From: Gaetbulibacter sp. 4G1
GTDB lineage: Bacteria; Bacteroidota; Bacteroidia; Flavobacteriales; Flavobacteriaceae
Direction: 5' to 3'
Assembly: GCF_002741945.1 (NCBI RefSeq)
Contig: NZ_MDVN01000022.1
Coordinates: forward strand, 496,001-560,000
Length of the DNA stretch: 64,000 nucleotides
A program made the position numbers and the translations under genes. A model generated the notes under the pieces. That model ran no database searches. It saw nothing but the letters and a program-made list of their open reading frames with translations, and was not told the origin of the DNA. Position 1 is the stretch's first letter, and every line of letters starts with the position of its first letter. This document shows, piece after piece, positions 16,761 through 25,203 of this stretch.

Positions 16761-17777
16761 ATGTCAAAAATCTCACTAATTACTATCTTGTGTTGTATTC
16801 TTCTTTTCTTTGGAAAAGAAACTATTTTGGCACAAGAATCATTGTCTAAAAAAACAACTACATTGATACAACCACCGTATTTAAAAGCTGGAGATACCGT
16901 TGCTATTGTTGCGCCTTCTGGCGTTTTAAAAAATAGAACTAAGGAAGTTGAACAAGCTAAATCTCTTTTAAAAAGCTGGGGACTTCATCCTGTTGTTGGA
17001 AAGCATGTTTTTAGCACCGCTAATCATTTTGCAGGAACCGACGATGAACGTTGTGAGGATTTTCAAAATGCTTTAGACGACCCAAAAATTTCTGCTGTTT
17101 GGTGTGCTCGTGGCGGCTACGGAACCGTTAGAATTTTAGATAAATTAGATTATACTAAGTTCAAAAAAAAACCTAAATGGTTGATTGGGTACAGCGATAT
17201 TACAGCATTACATAATCAGTTTCATAATCAAGGTTTTGAAAGTATTCATGCTTTAATGTGTACCAGTTTACAAGATGATTTAAGCACTATTCAAGAAACT
17301 GTCTCCACTTTTAAAGATGCTGTTTTTGGGAAACCTATAAGTTACACTTTAAAAGGTTCTAAATATAATAAGGCAGGGGAAGGCTCTGGGCAACTTGTTG
17401 GTGGTAATTTAACCATGTTACACACTATGTTGGGTTCTAAAACGAGCATAGATACGTCTGAAAAAATATTGTTTATTGAAGAAATTGGTGAATACAAATA
17501 CCATATAGACCGTATGCTACAAAGCTTAAAACGTGCAGGATATTTTGAAAACTGTAAAGGTGTTATTGTTGGGGGAATGAGTAAAATGCGAAAAAATACA
17601 ACTCTTTGGGGAACATCTGTTGAGCAACTTATTTTAGATGCATTAGCTGATTACGATTTCCCTATTGCATTTAACATGCCTGCTGGACACGAAAAGGATA
17701 ATCGTGCTTTAATTTTAGGAAGAACTATAAAGCTGGAAGTAAAGAGCGATAAGTCTACTGTTGTTTTTGAGGATTAA
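16761..17777 (+). CDS. Exported S66-family LD-carboxypeptidase-like protein
   Basis: A serine peptidase of the MEROPS S66 type (LdcA/MccF fold), which cleaves L,D bonds of murein tetrapeptides. Motifs: the oxyanion/nucleophile region WLIGYSDITALHNQ with the catalytic Ser in GYSD, and PPYLKAGDTVAIVAPSG at the fold start. FIEEIGEYKYHIDRMLQSL carries the catalytic Glu and NMPAGHEKDNRALI the catalytic His. Unlike cytosolic LdcA it has an N-terminal signal sequence (MSKISLITILCCILLFF), which argues for a periplasmic place. An ATG at 16746 adds five residues (MYIYI); I prefer 16761 because it gives a normal signal peptide. The gene is convergent with the WD40 gene, sharing a TTAA at 17774-17777. 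Confidence 0.88.
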   Translation: MSKISLITILCCILLFFGKETILAQESLSKKTTTLIQPPYLKAGDTVAIVAPSGVLKNRTKEVEQAKSLLKSWGLHPVVGKHVFSTANHFAGTDDERCEDFQNALDDPKISAVWCARGGYGTVRILDKLDYTKFKKKPKWLIGYSDITALHNQFHNQGFESIHALMCTSLQDDLSTIQETVSTFKDAVFGKPISYTLKGSKYNKAGEGSGQLVGGNLTMLHTMLGSKTSIDTSEKILFIEEIGEYKYHIDRMLQSLKRAGYFENCKGVIVGGMSKMRKNTTLWGTSVEQLILDALADYDFPIAFNMPAGHEKDNRALILGRTIKLEVKSDKSTVVFED

Positions 17778-18730
17778 TACTCCAATTCTGCAATCTTATT
17801 GGCTTTTTTATTCCAAATTGTAATAACTCCTTTTCGACTTGATGTAATAATATATTTGCCATCTGGACTCCAATCTATTCCCCACAAATAATCATTTGTA
17901 GATTTAGATTCAAATAATAATTTACCTTTTTTAGACCAAATTCTTAAAGCATCACTTGCTGTTGCTAATTTTGTTCCTTTTTTATTCCATCTAAGGTTTC
18001 TGTACTCAGCAATGCTTCCTTTAATTTCTTTTATTTTTTCTCCTTCAATATTCCAAAACTGCACCAATTTATTCTTTGCTTTTTCCAAATCGCCATAATC
18101 TCCAACAGCAAAAAACTTACCAGATCTGTGCCACTCAACACAAAGTAAAAAAGGTTCTTTTTTTCTTGTTTCAAATATTTTTAAAGTGTCCCCTAAATAA
18201 TTAAAAAACCCAACTTTAGTACCTACAGTAACTAACGTGTTGTTTTTAGGATGCCAATCTAATCCTGCAACTCCCTTTTCATCTGCTCTAAATCTGCTTA
18301 CGCGAGTACCATCAATATTATATATTGAAACAAAACTTTCAAGCTCGGAAACGGCTAAAAGCTCACCTGTATAATTCCATCCTAATGCTCTAAAGCTATT
18401 CTTCAGCCCTCTTAAACCAGTCCAAGAATCATTGTCAAGATCAAGGATTTTTGCCTTAAATGTTCTACCCTGTGTTATAACGGCAAGTTTGTTTTTTGTA
18501 GGATGCCATTTTAACCTACTTAGTTGCACGTCTTTAACAGGATAAGTTTTAATCAACTTATAAGTATTTCCATCAAACAATTTTAATTCATCTTGATTAC
18601 CTCCAGAAGCAATATATTTTCCGTTAGGACTCCAGGCAACAGTCCACACCGTTTTATTATACTCGTTTTGTTGGCAAAAAACATTAAATGCCAAAAACAT
18701 GAAAAAAAAGATGTGTACTGTTCTTAACAT
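17774..18730 (-). CDS. Exported WD40-repeat protein
   Basis: A 318-residue protein with a signal peptide (VHIFFFMFLAFNVFCQQ). The rest is a series of WD40-like blades: VWTVAWSPNGKYIASGGNQD, LKWHPTKNKLAVIT, LDWHPKNNTLVTVG, VEWHRSGKFFAVGD, RWNKKGTKLATASD, IDWSPDGKYIITSS. That makes about seven units, enough for one propeller closed by IWNKKANK near the end. It probably works outside the cytoplasm as a scaffold or binding surface; no catalytic motif was seen. The start codon overlaps the stop of the YceI gene by 7 nt (18724-18730), so the two are translationally coupled. Confidence 0.8.
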   Translation of the reverse strand: MLRTVHIFFFMFLAFNVFCQQNEYNKTVWTVAWSPNGKYIASGGNQDELKLFDGNTYKLIKTYPVKDVQLSRLKWHPTKNKLAVITQGRTFKAKILDLDNDSWTGLRGLKNSFRALGWNYTGELLAVSELESFVSIYNIDGTRVSRFRADEKGVAGLDWHPKNNTLVTVGTKVGFFNYLGDTLKIFETRKKEPFLLCVEWHRSGKFFAVGDYGDLEKAKNKLVQFWNIEGEKIKEIKGSIAEYRNLRWNKKGTKLATASDALRIWSKKGKLLFESKSTNDYLWGIDWSPDGKYIITSSRKGVITIWNKKANKIAELEY

Positions 18731-19299
18731 TTATCTTCCCCAAAAAACACAATAACATCAAACTCAATAGCATCAGAAATCGCATAATCTTTTACTTTAA
18801 CTACTCCTTTAGCTCCATAAAGAATATTCCAATCTGTTCTATCTATCTTAAATTTAGCTTCTAGTTTTGTGCTATCTGAATTTAACTTAGCTTCAAACAA
18901 AACAGGTTTCGTAATTCCTTTTATACTAAGGTTTGCATGCATTTTTAATTGACCATTATTCTGATACTCAACCCGAGTTATTACCAATTTTGATGTTGGA
19001 TATTTTTTAACATTAAAAAAATCTTCGTCTTTTAAGTGTTTTACCAAATCTTCACTATAATCGCCATCTGTATTAATTAGTGAAGTCATATCTACAGTAA
19101 AATTTCCTCCTGTAATTTTATCATTTGTTTTAATAATTTTACCGTCTTTAAAATTAACCGTACCATGATGCCCGCCAAAACTAAAAAGCATTGATCCTTT
19201 CCAATTTACAATACTCGCCTTGGTGTTGATTAATACTTCTTGCTGACTAAAACTAACTATTGAACAAAATAGAAATAATAAAGTTGTTGCTTTTTTCAT
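18724..19299 (-). CDS. YceI-family periplasmic lipid-binding protein
   Basis: A 191-residue protein from the ATG at 19299, which gives a normal signal peptide (MKKATTLLFLFCSIVSFSQQ). The frame extends 49 codons upstream, but that part has no signal and looks untranslated. The YceI lipocalin-like barrel is visible: SIVNWKGSMLFSFGGHHGTV, GGNFTVDMTSLINTDGD, HLKDEDFFNVKKYPTSKLVI, LSIKGITKPVLFEAKL and FKIDRTDWNILYGAKG. Family members bind isoprenoid or other long amphiphilic chains. It is the first gene of a pair with the WD40 gene and diverges from a membrane-bound winged-helix regulator (19468), which is a candidate controller. Confidence 0.88.
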   Translation of the reverse strand: MKKATTLLFLFCSIVSFSQQEVLINTKASIVNWKGSMLFSFGGHHGTVNFKDGKIIKTNDKITGGNFTVDMTSLINTDGDYSEDLVKHLKDEDFFNVKKYPTSKLVITRVEYQNNGQLKMHANLSIKGITKPVLFEAKLNSDSTKLEAKFKIDRTDWNILYGAKGVVKVKDYAISDAIEFDVIVFFGEDKC

Positions 19300-19467
19300 C
19301 TGTTTATATTTTCCTGTAAAACTAGATTCATTACATTCCTTTTTTGTAAAAAAAATGTGAAAGAAGTGTGAAACAGGTGCAAAAAGTTGAAAATTTTCAT
19401 CTGTTTGTTTTATTGTTTTTAAATTGCCAGATGTAATTTTATACAATTAACTGTTTTTAACGTCTCT

Positions 19468-20325
19468 ATGAAAAAATCTCTTTTTCTTTTATTTACAGTA
19501 TTATTTTTCACATTGACTGGCTGTACAGATAATGTACCTCAGAATCATTTTTCTGAAACGGTAAAAGTCGCTTTAAGAGATGTTGGTAATAAATTAATGT
19601 TAGCTAGTAACGATTCTACATCTTTAATACTTCCTATTATTAAAACCAGCGATAACCTCTACGAAATTTCTTTTCAAAACACCTTATCAATTGCTCCAGA
19701 TAGTCTAGTAGCCTTTACTAAGCAAAGTTTAAATGCTGCTAAATTACCTAAGCGCTATATTGTTGAAGTTATTAATTGTGAAAATGAAGAAGTATCATAT
19801 AGTTATCAAATTACTGGCTTAACTGAGAATGATATTATTCCGTGTTTAGAAAGGAAGCTCCCTAACGATTGTTACACTATTAAAGTGCTTTTTCTAGAAA
19901 ACAAAACATTTTCAATTTTTAAAAACCCTCTTTTCATTTTTCTATTATTACTTGTTATTCTTGGAGGATTTTGGTGGTTAAATAGAATAAAATCTTTTAA
20001 TAAGACAGATACCTCTATCAACAATTTACCTTATTCAAAAATTGGTCATTATCGATTTTATAAAGACCAAAATAAACTAACAAAAGAAAGTGTTGAAATA
20101 AAACTATCAGTTAAAGAATGTGAATTAATGACTATACTTAGCGCGAATCAAAATCAAGTTGTGAAACGCGAAGTTCTAGTAAAAGAAATCTGGGAAGATA
20201 ATGGGGTTTTTGTAGATAGAAGTTTAGACACTTTTATATCTAAACTTAGAAAAAAATTTAAAGATGATACTACCATAAACATCATTAATATTCATGGTGT
20301 TGGATATAAATTAGAGGTTAGTTAA
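19468..20325 (+). CDS. Membrane-anchored OmpR-type winged-helix regulator with lipoprotein signal
   Basis: A 285-residue one-component regulator with inverted ToxR topology. Residues 1-19 are a lipoprotein-type signal ending in LTGC (C19). About 130 residues follow that would face the periplasm. A membrane segment lies at about 154-171 (PLFIFLLLLVILGGFWWL). The C-terminal 95 residues are an OmpR/PhoB DNA-binding domain: SVKECELMTILSANQNQVVK, REVLVKEIWEDNGV, RSLDTFISKLRKKF, and INIHGVGYKLEV. No receiver or kinase domain is present. It is divergent from yceI and may regulate it in response to a periplasmic signal. Lipidation of C19 would be odd with a cytosolic DNA-binding end, so the lipobox may instead be only a cleavage site. 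Confidence 0.82.
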   Translation: MKKSLFLLFTVLFFTLTGCTDNVPQNHFSETVKVALRDVGNKLMLASNDSTSLILPIIKTSDNLYEISFQNTLSIAPDSLVAFTKQSLNAAKLPKRYIVEVINCENEEVSYSYQITGLTENDIIPCLERKLPNDCYTIKVLFLENKTFSIFKNPLFIFLLLLVILGGFWWLNRIKSFNKTDTSINNLPYSKIGHYRFYKDQNKLTKESVEIKLSVKECELMTILSANQNQVVKREVLVKEIWEDNGVFVDRSLDTFISKLRKKFKDDTTINIINIHGVGYKLEVS

Positions 20326-20534
20326 AGATAGTATCATAACCTTCGCCTTTATACTGAACTACTAAAAACACTCCAAACAACATCTTTTTATGGCAATTTT
20401 ATCGAAGATATAATGTGCTTTATAGATTGTACACATTTTTAACGGAAAATATGGGCAATCAACCAATATTTTTAAACATTGTTAATGGGTAATATACATT
20501 TGCTCCTTAATAATAATCTTAAAAATACCCCTAA

Positions 20535-20777
20535 ATGATGAAAAAATTACAATTATTGATCGTGGTTGCGATACTTTTTGTTTCTATTGACATGAGAGCG
20601 GATGATATTATCATGAATTCAAACCTAAACTTATACAACCCAGACGTTCGTAAATGTTTATTGGATGCTTCTAAAAAAGAAGGCTGGGAATTAAAATCGG
20701 TTTACCTTAATTCTAAAAAAGAATTAGTAATGATTTTTGATAAAGGTGATACAAAAAAAGTATACAAGACTAAGTAA
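20535..20777 (+). CDS. Small exported protein (80 aa), unknown function
   Basis: An 80-residue protein with a signal peptide (KKLQLLIVVAILFVSIDMRA). The mature part is about 58 residues, with DVRKCLLDASKKEGWELKSV and a Lys-rich end (FDKGDTKKVYKTK). It has only one Cys and no motif I recognise. The gap 20326-20534 upstream holds AT-rich DNA and no other gene. A Rho-independent terminator follows at 20798-20833, so this is a single-gene unit. Probably real on the strength of signal peptide and terminator. Confidence 0.7.
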   Translation: MMKKLQLLIVVAILFVSIDMRADDIIMNSNLNLYNPDVRKCLLDASKKEGWELKSVYLNSKKELVMIFDKGDTKKVYKTK

Positions 20778-20797
20778 TTACGATCATTTAAAAAGTT

Positions 20798-20833
20798 AAA
20801 AGCCAGCGAATTCAATATTCGTTGGTTTTTTTT
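20798..20833 (+). terminator. Terminator of the small exported protein gene
   Basis: Arms AAAGCCAGCGAAT and ATTCGTTGGTTT with a short loop, then TTTTTTT. One G-U pair. It lies 21 bp after the stop at 20777. Confidence 0.85.
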
Positions 20834-20857
20834 GATTCCTTTTCTATATTTTATCGT

Positions 20858-21640
20858 TTAAAATCTGCGTTCTTTCTGTAACTGCTCATAAGCTGCCTGA
20901 ACCTGCCTGAATTTTTCTTCGGCGCCTTTTTGATGTTCCTTACCTAAGTGAATCACTTTATCTGGATGGTATTTTTTTGCCATTTTTCGATAGGCTTTTT
21001 TAATCTCGTCGTTTGTAGCGCTTTTATCAATTTCTAAAATTTTATACGCATTTTCCTGGCTGTTATAAAACATAGCTTTTATACTCTCGTAATCTTTCGA
21101 GCTAATACCTAAATAACCAGCTATGGTATAAATTTGTTTTACCTCATCGTCAGTCACAAAACCGTCGGCTTTAGCTATACCAAAAAGAAAGTGCATGAGC
21201 TGCAAGCGTGATGGATGGTCCATCATTTGCTTGATTTGTAAACACACTTGACGTGTAGAAATATTATTTTGCTTGTTTATATTTTTAAATAGTTTAAAGG
21301 CATGGTTTGCACGTACTTTACCATACATATTCAAAAATTGTTGGCGTACAAAATCTAATTCGCGTTGGTCTTGTTTGCCATCGGCCTTTATAACAATAGA
21401 TGCTAGGATAAGTAAACTTACCTCAAAATCGCCTGATTGTGTTTGAGGGCGTTGCCTTGGTTGTGTTCTGTAAGTGGTTCTTCTTTGTCTGCGTTGTGGA
21501 TTACCTTGATTTAAAAAAGGGCTATTCTTACCATCTGCCATAGCATCAACTATACTACCTAGTGCTAAACCTATTATAGCGCCAATAGGGCCACCAAACG
21601 ACCAACCTAATGAGGCTCCTATCCATTTTGAAAAACTCAT
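20858..21640 (-). CDS. TerB/DnaJ-domain protein (DjlA-like)
   Basis: A 260-residue protein from the ATG at 21640 ([20 protein letters not shown]); an ATG nine codons earlier (21667) is less likely. The N-terminus holds a glycine-zipper hydrophobic stretch that may insert in or hug the membrane. A TerB-like helical domain follows ([20 protein letters not shown], then [20 protein letters not shown]). The C-terminus is a J domain, with the HPD motif in KKYHPDKVI and the preceding [11 protein letters not shown]. This is the architecture of DjlA, a co-chaperone that stimulates DnaK at the membrane. Upstream lies a structured repeat at 21716-21819. Confidence 0.9.
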   Translation of the reverse strand: MSFSKWIGASLGWSFGGPIGAIIGLALGSIVDAMADGKNSPFLNQGNPQRRQRRTTYRTQPRQRPQTQSGDFEVSLLILASIVIKADGKQDQRELDFVRQQFLNMYGKVRANHAFKLFKNINKQNNISTRQVCLQIKQMMDHPSRLQLMHFLFGIAKADGFVTDDEVKQIYTIAGYLGISSKDYESIKAMFYNSQENAYKILEIDKSATNDEIKKAYRKMAKKYHPDKVIHLGKEHQKGAEEKFRQVQAAYEQLQKERRF

Positions 21641-21715
21641 GCAATTATTAATTTTATTTATCGTCAAATATACTATTGTTAGTTGAGTTTTGCATGATTT
21701 TGTTACAGTTGTACT

Positions 21716-21819
21716 GCGTTAAGGATAAAACGGTATGTTTGAGCTCTTTTTGTTTTTTCAAAAAAGCGAGTAGTGATAGCCTGCCCTTATAACGCCATAA
21801 GCGTTTTAAGGGAACGCCC
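21716..21819. repeat. Structured intergenic element, copy 1 (three-way-junction-like)
   Basis: Ends pair: GCGTT (21716-21720) with AACGC (21813-21817). Inside are GCGTTAAGGAT at the 5' end, a hairpin at 21744-21770, the word AGCCTG, and a hairpin with 12-bp arms at 21784-21795 and 21801-21812 (one mismatch). A second copy with the same order of parts but different hairpin sequences is at 29159-29248. Both copies have the same orientation. It lies 75 bp upstream of the DnaJ-type gene (minus strand) and before the promoter of the bacilliredoxin gene. The rest of the 244-bp gap has no gene. Confidence 0.7.
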
Positions 21820-21844
21820 TAATAATTATTGCATGATTTTTGAT

Positions 21845-21852
21845 TAACTTTG
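21845..21852 (+). promoter_or_regulatory. Candidate -7 box for bacilliredoxin gene
   Basis: TAACTTTG matches TAnnTTTG and lies 33 bp before the ATG at 21886. TTG triplets upstream are nearer than the usual spacing, so the -33 element is unclear. Confidence 0.55.
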
Positions 21853-21885
21853 CACAGTATTAATTATAAAATAAAAATTTAAGAT

Positions 21886-22296
21886 ATGTATCCAGCAGAA
21901 TTAGTAAAACCAATGCGCGAAGATTTAACCAATGTTGGTTTTGAAGAGTTACAAACTGCCGAGGCTGTTGATGCTGCTTTAGCAAAAGAAGGAACGACTT
22001 TAGTTGTTGTAAATTCGGTATGTGGTTGTGCAGCAGCAAATGCGCGTCCTGGTGCTAGAATGAGTTTACAAAATGCCAAACGTCCTGATAATATAACAAC
22101 TGTTTTTGCAGGTGTAGATAAAGAGGCTGTGGATAAAGCGAGAGAATACATGATTCCGTTTCCTCCAAGTTCTCCTTGTATGGCTTTGTTTAAAGATGGT
22201 GAATTAGTGCACATGTTAGAGCGCCACCACATTGAAGGTAGACCAGCAGAATTAATTGCAGAAAACTTAGTTGACGCATATAATGATCATTGCTAA
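21886..22296 (+). CDS. BrxA/BrxB-family bacilliredoxin-like protein
   Basis: A 136-residue thioredoxin-fold protein (YphP/YqiW family). The active site is the CGC motif in VNSVCGCAAANARPGARMSL, with C46 and C48. In Firmicutes these proteins remove bacillithiol from oxidised proteins; several Bacteroidota also make bacillithiol, but its presence here is not shown by this window. The start MYPAELVKPMREDLTNVGF is the conserved family N-terminus, so ATG 21886 is firm. It has its own promoter-like TAACTTTG and a bidirectional terminator at 22369-22396. No redox partner gene is adjacent. Confidence 0.93.
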   Translation: MYPAELVKPMREDLTNVGFEELQTAEAVDAALAKEGTTLVVVNSVCGCAAANARPGARMSLQNAKRPDNITTVFAGVDKEAVDKAREYMIPFPPSSPCMALFKDGELVHMLERHHIEGRPAELIAENLVDAYNDHC

Positions 22297-22368
22297 GAAA
22301 GTATAGTTTATCGTAATAGAAACTAAATGATAAACAGTTTCTCACGTTTTACTCAAAATAAAAATTAG

Positions 22369-22396
22369 AAAAGCCAACTTTTTAAGTTGGCTTTTT
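22369..22396. terminator. Bidirectional terminator
   Basis: Perfect 12-bp arms AAAAGCCAACTT and AAGTTGGCTTTT with a TTT loop. It serves the convergent bacilliredoxin and BON-LysM genes. Confidence 0.9.
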
Positions 22397-22419
22397 ACAT
22401 ATAAAGTAGGTGCTTTTAA

Positions 22420-22905
22420 CTAGTCTAAAGCTGGTATACGTAATACCTGCCCTGGGTAGATTTTATCTGGATCTGTAAGCATTGGCTTATTTGCTTCAAA
22501 AATTACTGGGTATTTCATTGCATTACCATAATAATTTTTAGCTATTTTACCTAAAGTGTCTCCACTAGCTACAGTATGAAATTGAGCTTCAGGTTCTACA
22601 TGTTCAACAGTCATTTGATCATCTACAGTTGCAATTCCGTTAGAGTTACCTACTACTAAAACTACTTTTTCTTTTGTAGCTTGATCGTAAGCCATTCCTG
22701 TAATTGTTGCAACATCATCATCTATATGAACATTTAAGCCTTCAACTTGTAATTGTAAATCGTTAATTGTTTCTTCTAGTTTTCTTGCAGCAGCTTCTTC
22801 TAATTTAAGCTCTGCAGCAGCAGCTTCAGCAGCTTCTTCTGCATCTGTTTTTCCTATTCCAAATACTTTAGCTCCTGCGTTTTTAATGAATGAAAATAAT
22901 CCCAT
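22420..22905 (-). CDS. BON-LysM domain protein (Kbp/YgaU-like)
   Basis: A 161-residue protein with the same two-domain order as E. coli Kbp (YgaU), a cytosolic potassium-binding protein. Residues 1-20 match the family start MGLFSFIKNAGAKVFGIGK. An Ala/Glu-rich helix follows, then a BON domain (about 45-100: LQLQVEGLNVHIDDDVATIT) and a LysM domain (about 107-159: HTVASGDTLGKIAKNYYGNA, KIYPGQVLRIP). No signal peptide is seen, which fits a cytosolic role and not peptidoglycan binding. It is a single gene ending at the shared terminator. Confidence 0.92.
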   Translation of the reverse strand: MGLFSFIKNAGAKVFGIGKTDAEEAAEAAAAELKLEEAAARKLEETINDLQLQVEGLNVHIDDDVATITGMAYDQATKEKVVLVVGNSNGIATVDDQMTVEHVEPEAQFHTVASGDTLGKIAKNYYGNAMKYPVIFEANKPMLTDPDKIYPGQVLRIPALD

Positions 22906-23044
22906 CTTTGTTTTGTTTTTTAAGTGTTACTAAATTAATTTTTGTAAGGGTTTAAATAAGTTATTTAATCGATACATGGTTTTAGACACAAGAATAATTG
23001 ATTAGTCACATTTTTATATATGATAAGACAAATTAATACAAAAA

Positions 23045-23081
23045 AGAAACTGCCTAAAGCATATTGCTTTAGACAGTTTCT
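23045..23081 (-). terminator. Terminator of the lipoprotein gene at 23108-24049
   Basis: 17-bp arms with one mismatch (AGAAACTGCCTAAAGCA and TGCTTTAGACAGTTTCT) and a 3-nt loop. On the minus strand a T-rich tail (TTTTTTGTATT) follows, fitting termination of the minus-strand gene that ends at 23108. Confidence 0.8.
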
Positions 23082-23107
23082 AAACTAAATAACCAACCAA
23101 ATTTTTG

Positions 23108-24049
23108 TTAAACCCTAGTGTTTTCTCTTGGGTTGTCTACTTTATTTTTTCTATGCTTACGCGTTTCGTTTCTTTTAACTGATTCTTTCTTTTTTGCGTC
23201 ACCATTTTTTAAGTATTGAATGTATCCTCTACCTTCAAATTCATATACTGTCTCAGATGTTGGGTGATACAATTCTATTGTTCCATCATCTATAACGCTC
23301 AATTCGAAATGTTCATTGTCAAAGAAATCATAATCTAATGTTAAAGTTTTAAGCTTTGCATCACCTGTAATATTCCCTACTCCATAAACACCTGTGTAAT
23401 CCCAAACAAGATTGTTTACACTTGTTCCTGTTTCGTCTTGCGAGCTTCTAAAAGTATCATCATTCCCGCCTGCTAAAAACTGCAAATAGTTTTCGTTATC
23501 AAACTCATTTATCGCTCCAAACTCACTAGTATATGTTTTTTCCCAAGCTTCATATTCTTGTAAGAAATAATGTATATTATCATAGAACACAAAATCATAA
23601 TCGAAATTACTACGTTGGTAACCATCTAAAAAGTAAGATGTATCGTTGTTTGGGTTGTAAAGCTCTATAGTATTATTATCTATTTGAAAAACATCAAAAG
23701 TTTCAAAACCATCTGCATCGTGTGTTACATCTAAAATCATATTATATGCATCGTAATCTGCTACTGCAATACCATAACCATTGCCACTACTACCAATACC
23801 AACTAGGTTATTATTGGCATACATAACGCCATTTCTAAACGAAATAGTAAAGGCTTTTTGCAAAAATGGTGTTTCACCAAATCCACTTGTACTATTAATA
23901 TCAACATACCACAACTCGTAAGAGCTTAGCAATTGGTTTATCGAGATTGTTGGCTCATCATCAATTATATTTGTTTCTACATAACAAGAAGCAAGCAATG
24001 TTGTAGTTAGAGCAAAGCTTAAGAGTAATTTTACAGTCTTCATAATCAA
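23108..24049 (-). CDS. Lipoprotein with two related beta domains and a basic tail, unknown function
   Basis: A 313-residue protein with a lipobox (SFALTTTLLASCYVET). The mature part is Asp/Asn/Tyr-rich with two similar units: NTIELYNPNNDTSYFLDGYQ (near residue 125) and GTIELYHPTSETVYEFEGRG (near 260), each preceded by a strand ending in an aromatic/acidic turn. This looks like an internal duplication. The last 30 residues switch to a strongly basic stretch (KKKESVKRNETRKHRKNKV), unlike the acidic body. I cannot name the family. It probably sits on the outer membrane. ATG 24049 or 24043 are both possible. A terminator follows at 23045-23081. Confidence 0.75.
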   Translation of the reverse strand: MIMKTVKLLLSFALTTTLLASCYVETNIIDDEPTISINQLLSSYELWYVDINSTSGFGETPFLQKAFTISFRNGVMYANNNLVGIGSSGNGYGIAVADYDAYNMILDVTHDADGFETFDVFQIDNNTIELYNPNNDTSYFLDGYQRSNFDYDFVFYDNIHYFLQEYEAWEKTYTSEFGAINEFDNENYLQFLAGGNDDTFRSSQDETGTSVNNLVWDYTGVYGVGNITGDAKLKTLTLDYDFFDNEHFELSVIDDGTIELYHPTSETVYEFEGRGYIQYLKNGDAKKKESVKRNETRKHRKNKVDNPRENTRV

Positions 24050-24143
24050 ACATTTTTAGGGTTTCTTTTTATACAGATTCAAAACGCGTGCCAAAAAAGA
24101 TTTCTTAATGTTTTGTTGACTTAACATTGATTAATATTTTACG

Positions 24144-24151
24144 TATTTTTG
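24144..24151 (+). promoter_or_regulatory. Candidate -7 box for gpsA
   Basis: TATTTTTG matches TAnnTTTG and lies 15-24 bp before the two candidate starts. A TTGAC at 24116 is 25 bp upstream, slightly farther than the usual -33 spacing. Confidence 0.4.
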
Positions 24152-24166
24152 AAACTCAAATAATTT

Positions 24167-25177
24167 ATGTTTTTTATGGACAAGCCTTTAAAATATGCGG
24201 TTTTTGGAGCAGGAAGTTGGGCAACAGCTATTGTAAAAATGCTTTGCGAAAATTTAGATGAAGTGGGGTGGTATATGCGAAGTGTTTACACTAAAGAGCA
24301 TTTATTAAAAGAAAAACATAATCCAAATTATTTAAGCTCTGTTGAATTTCATTTAGAGCAGCTAAAAATAAGTAATAACATTAATGAAATTGCTGATTAT
24401 GCTGATATTTTAATTTTTGTAATTCCTTCGGCTTTTATACACTCAGAATTAGAAAAATTAACTACTAATATTGAAAACAAAACCATTGTATCTGCTGTAA
24501 AAGGGATTATACCAGAAACAGGATTGCTTGTTGGAGAACATTTTCATGATGCTTATAAAATTCCTTTTGATAACATTGCTGTAATTGCTGGCCCTTGCCA
24601 CGCTGAAGAGGTTGCTTTAGAGCGCTTATCTTACTTAACTATTTCTTGTGCCGATGCTAAAAAAGCACAACACATTGCAGATGCTTTATCAAGTCGTTAT
24701 ATAAAAACTAAAATTAGCGATGATATTATTGGTACTGAATATGCCGTTATGCTTAAAAACATTTATGCTATTGCGGCAGGAATTGCACATGGTTTAGGTT
24801 ATGGAGACAACTTCCAAAGTGTACTGATGAGCAATGCCATTCGTGAAATGAAACGCTTTATTAAGAAAATGCATAAAATGAAACGTAATATTAATAATTC
24901 GGCTTACTTAGGCGATTTATTAGTTACTGGCTATTCGGTTTTTTCTAGAAATCGTATGTTTGGGAATATGATAGGTAAAGGCTATACTGTAAAATCTGCC
25001 CAAATGGAAATGAACATGGTTGCAGAAGGTTATTACGCCACTAAAAGTGCCTTTTTACTTAACGAAAAAAACATAAAAAAGACGCGTTTACCAATTATAA
25101 ATGCTGTTTACGCCATTCTATACGAGAATAAAAACCCTAAAAAAGTGTTTAAAAAATTAACTGATAAGTTAGATTAA
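24167..25177 (+). CDS. gpsA: Glycerol-3-phosphate dehydrogenase [NAD(P)+]
   Basis: A 336-residue cytosolic enzyme that reduces dihydroxyacetone phosphate to sn-glycerol-3-phosphate for phospholipid synthesis. Motifs: the Rossmann start YAVFGAGSWATAIVKML, substrate region VIAGPCHAEEVALERLSY, and the catalytic Lys region YAVMLKNIYAIAAGIAHGLG. The N-terminus has two close ATGs (24167 and 24176); the second gives MDKPLKYAVFGAG and is the more likely family start. Full length. It is divergent from the lipoprotein gene. The next gene is on the opposite strand, so it is transcribed alone. Confidence 0.95.
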   Translation: MFFMDKPLKYAVFGAGSWATAIVKMLCENLDEVGWYMRSVYTKEHLLKEKHNPNYLSSVEFHLEQLKISNNINEIADYADILIFVIPSAFIHSELEKLTTNIENKTIVSAVKGIIPETGLLVGEHFHDAYKIPFDNIAVIAGPCHAEEVALERLSYLTISCADAKKAQHIADALSSRYIKTKISDDIIGTEYAVMLKNIYAIAAGIAHGLGYGDNFQSVLMSNAIREMKRFIKKMHKMKRNINNSAYLGDLLVTGYSVFSRNRMFGNMIGKGYTVKSAQMEMNMVAEGYYATKSAFLLNEKNIKKTRLPIINAVYAILYENKNPKKVFKKLTDKLD

Positions 25178-25203
25178 CAATTCCTTTAAAAACAAGGAAT
25201 ACA

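Noticed and set aside
19300-19446. 49-codon upstream extension of the YceI gene
   Set aside because: The extension lacks a signal peptide and would hide the proper one; the ATG at 19299 gives a normal exported YceI.
21879-22232. 117-codon minus-strand frame over the bacilliredoxin gene
   Set aside because: The plus strand encodes a clear bacilliredoxin with CGC motif; the other frame is a shadow.
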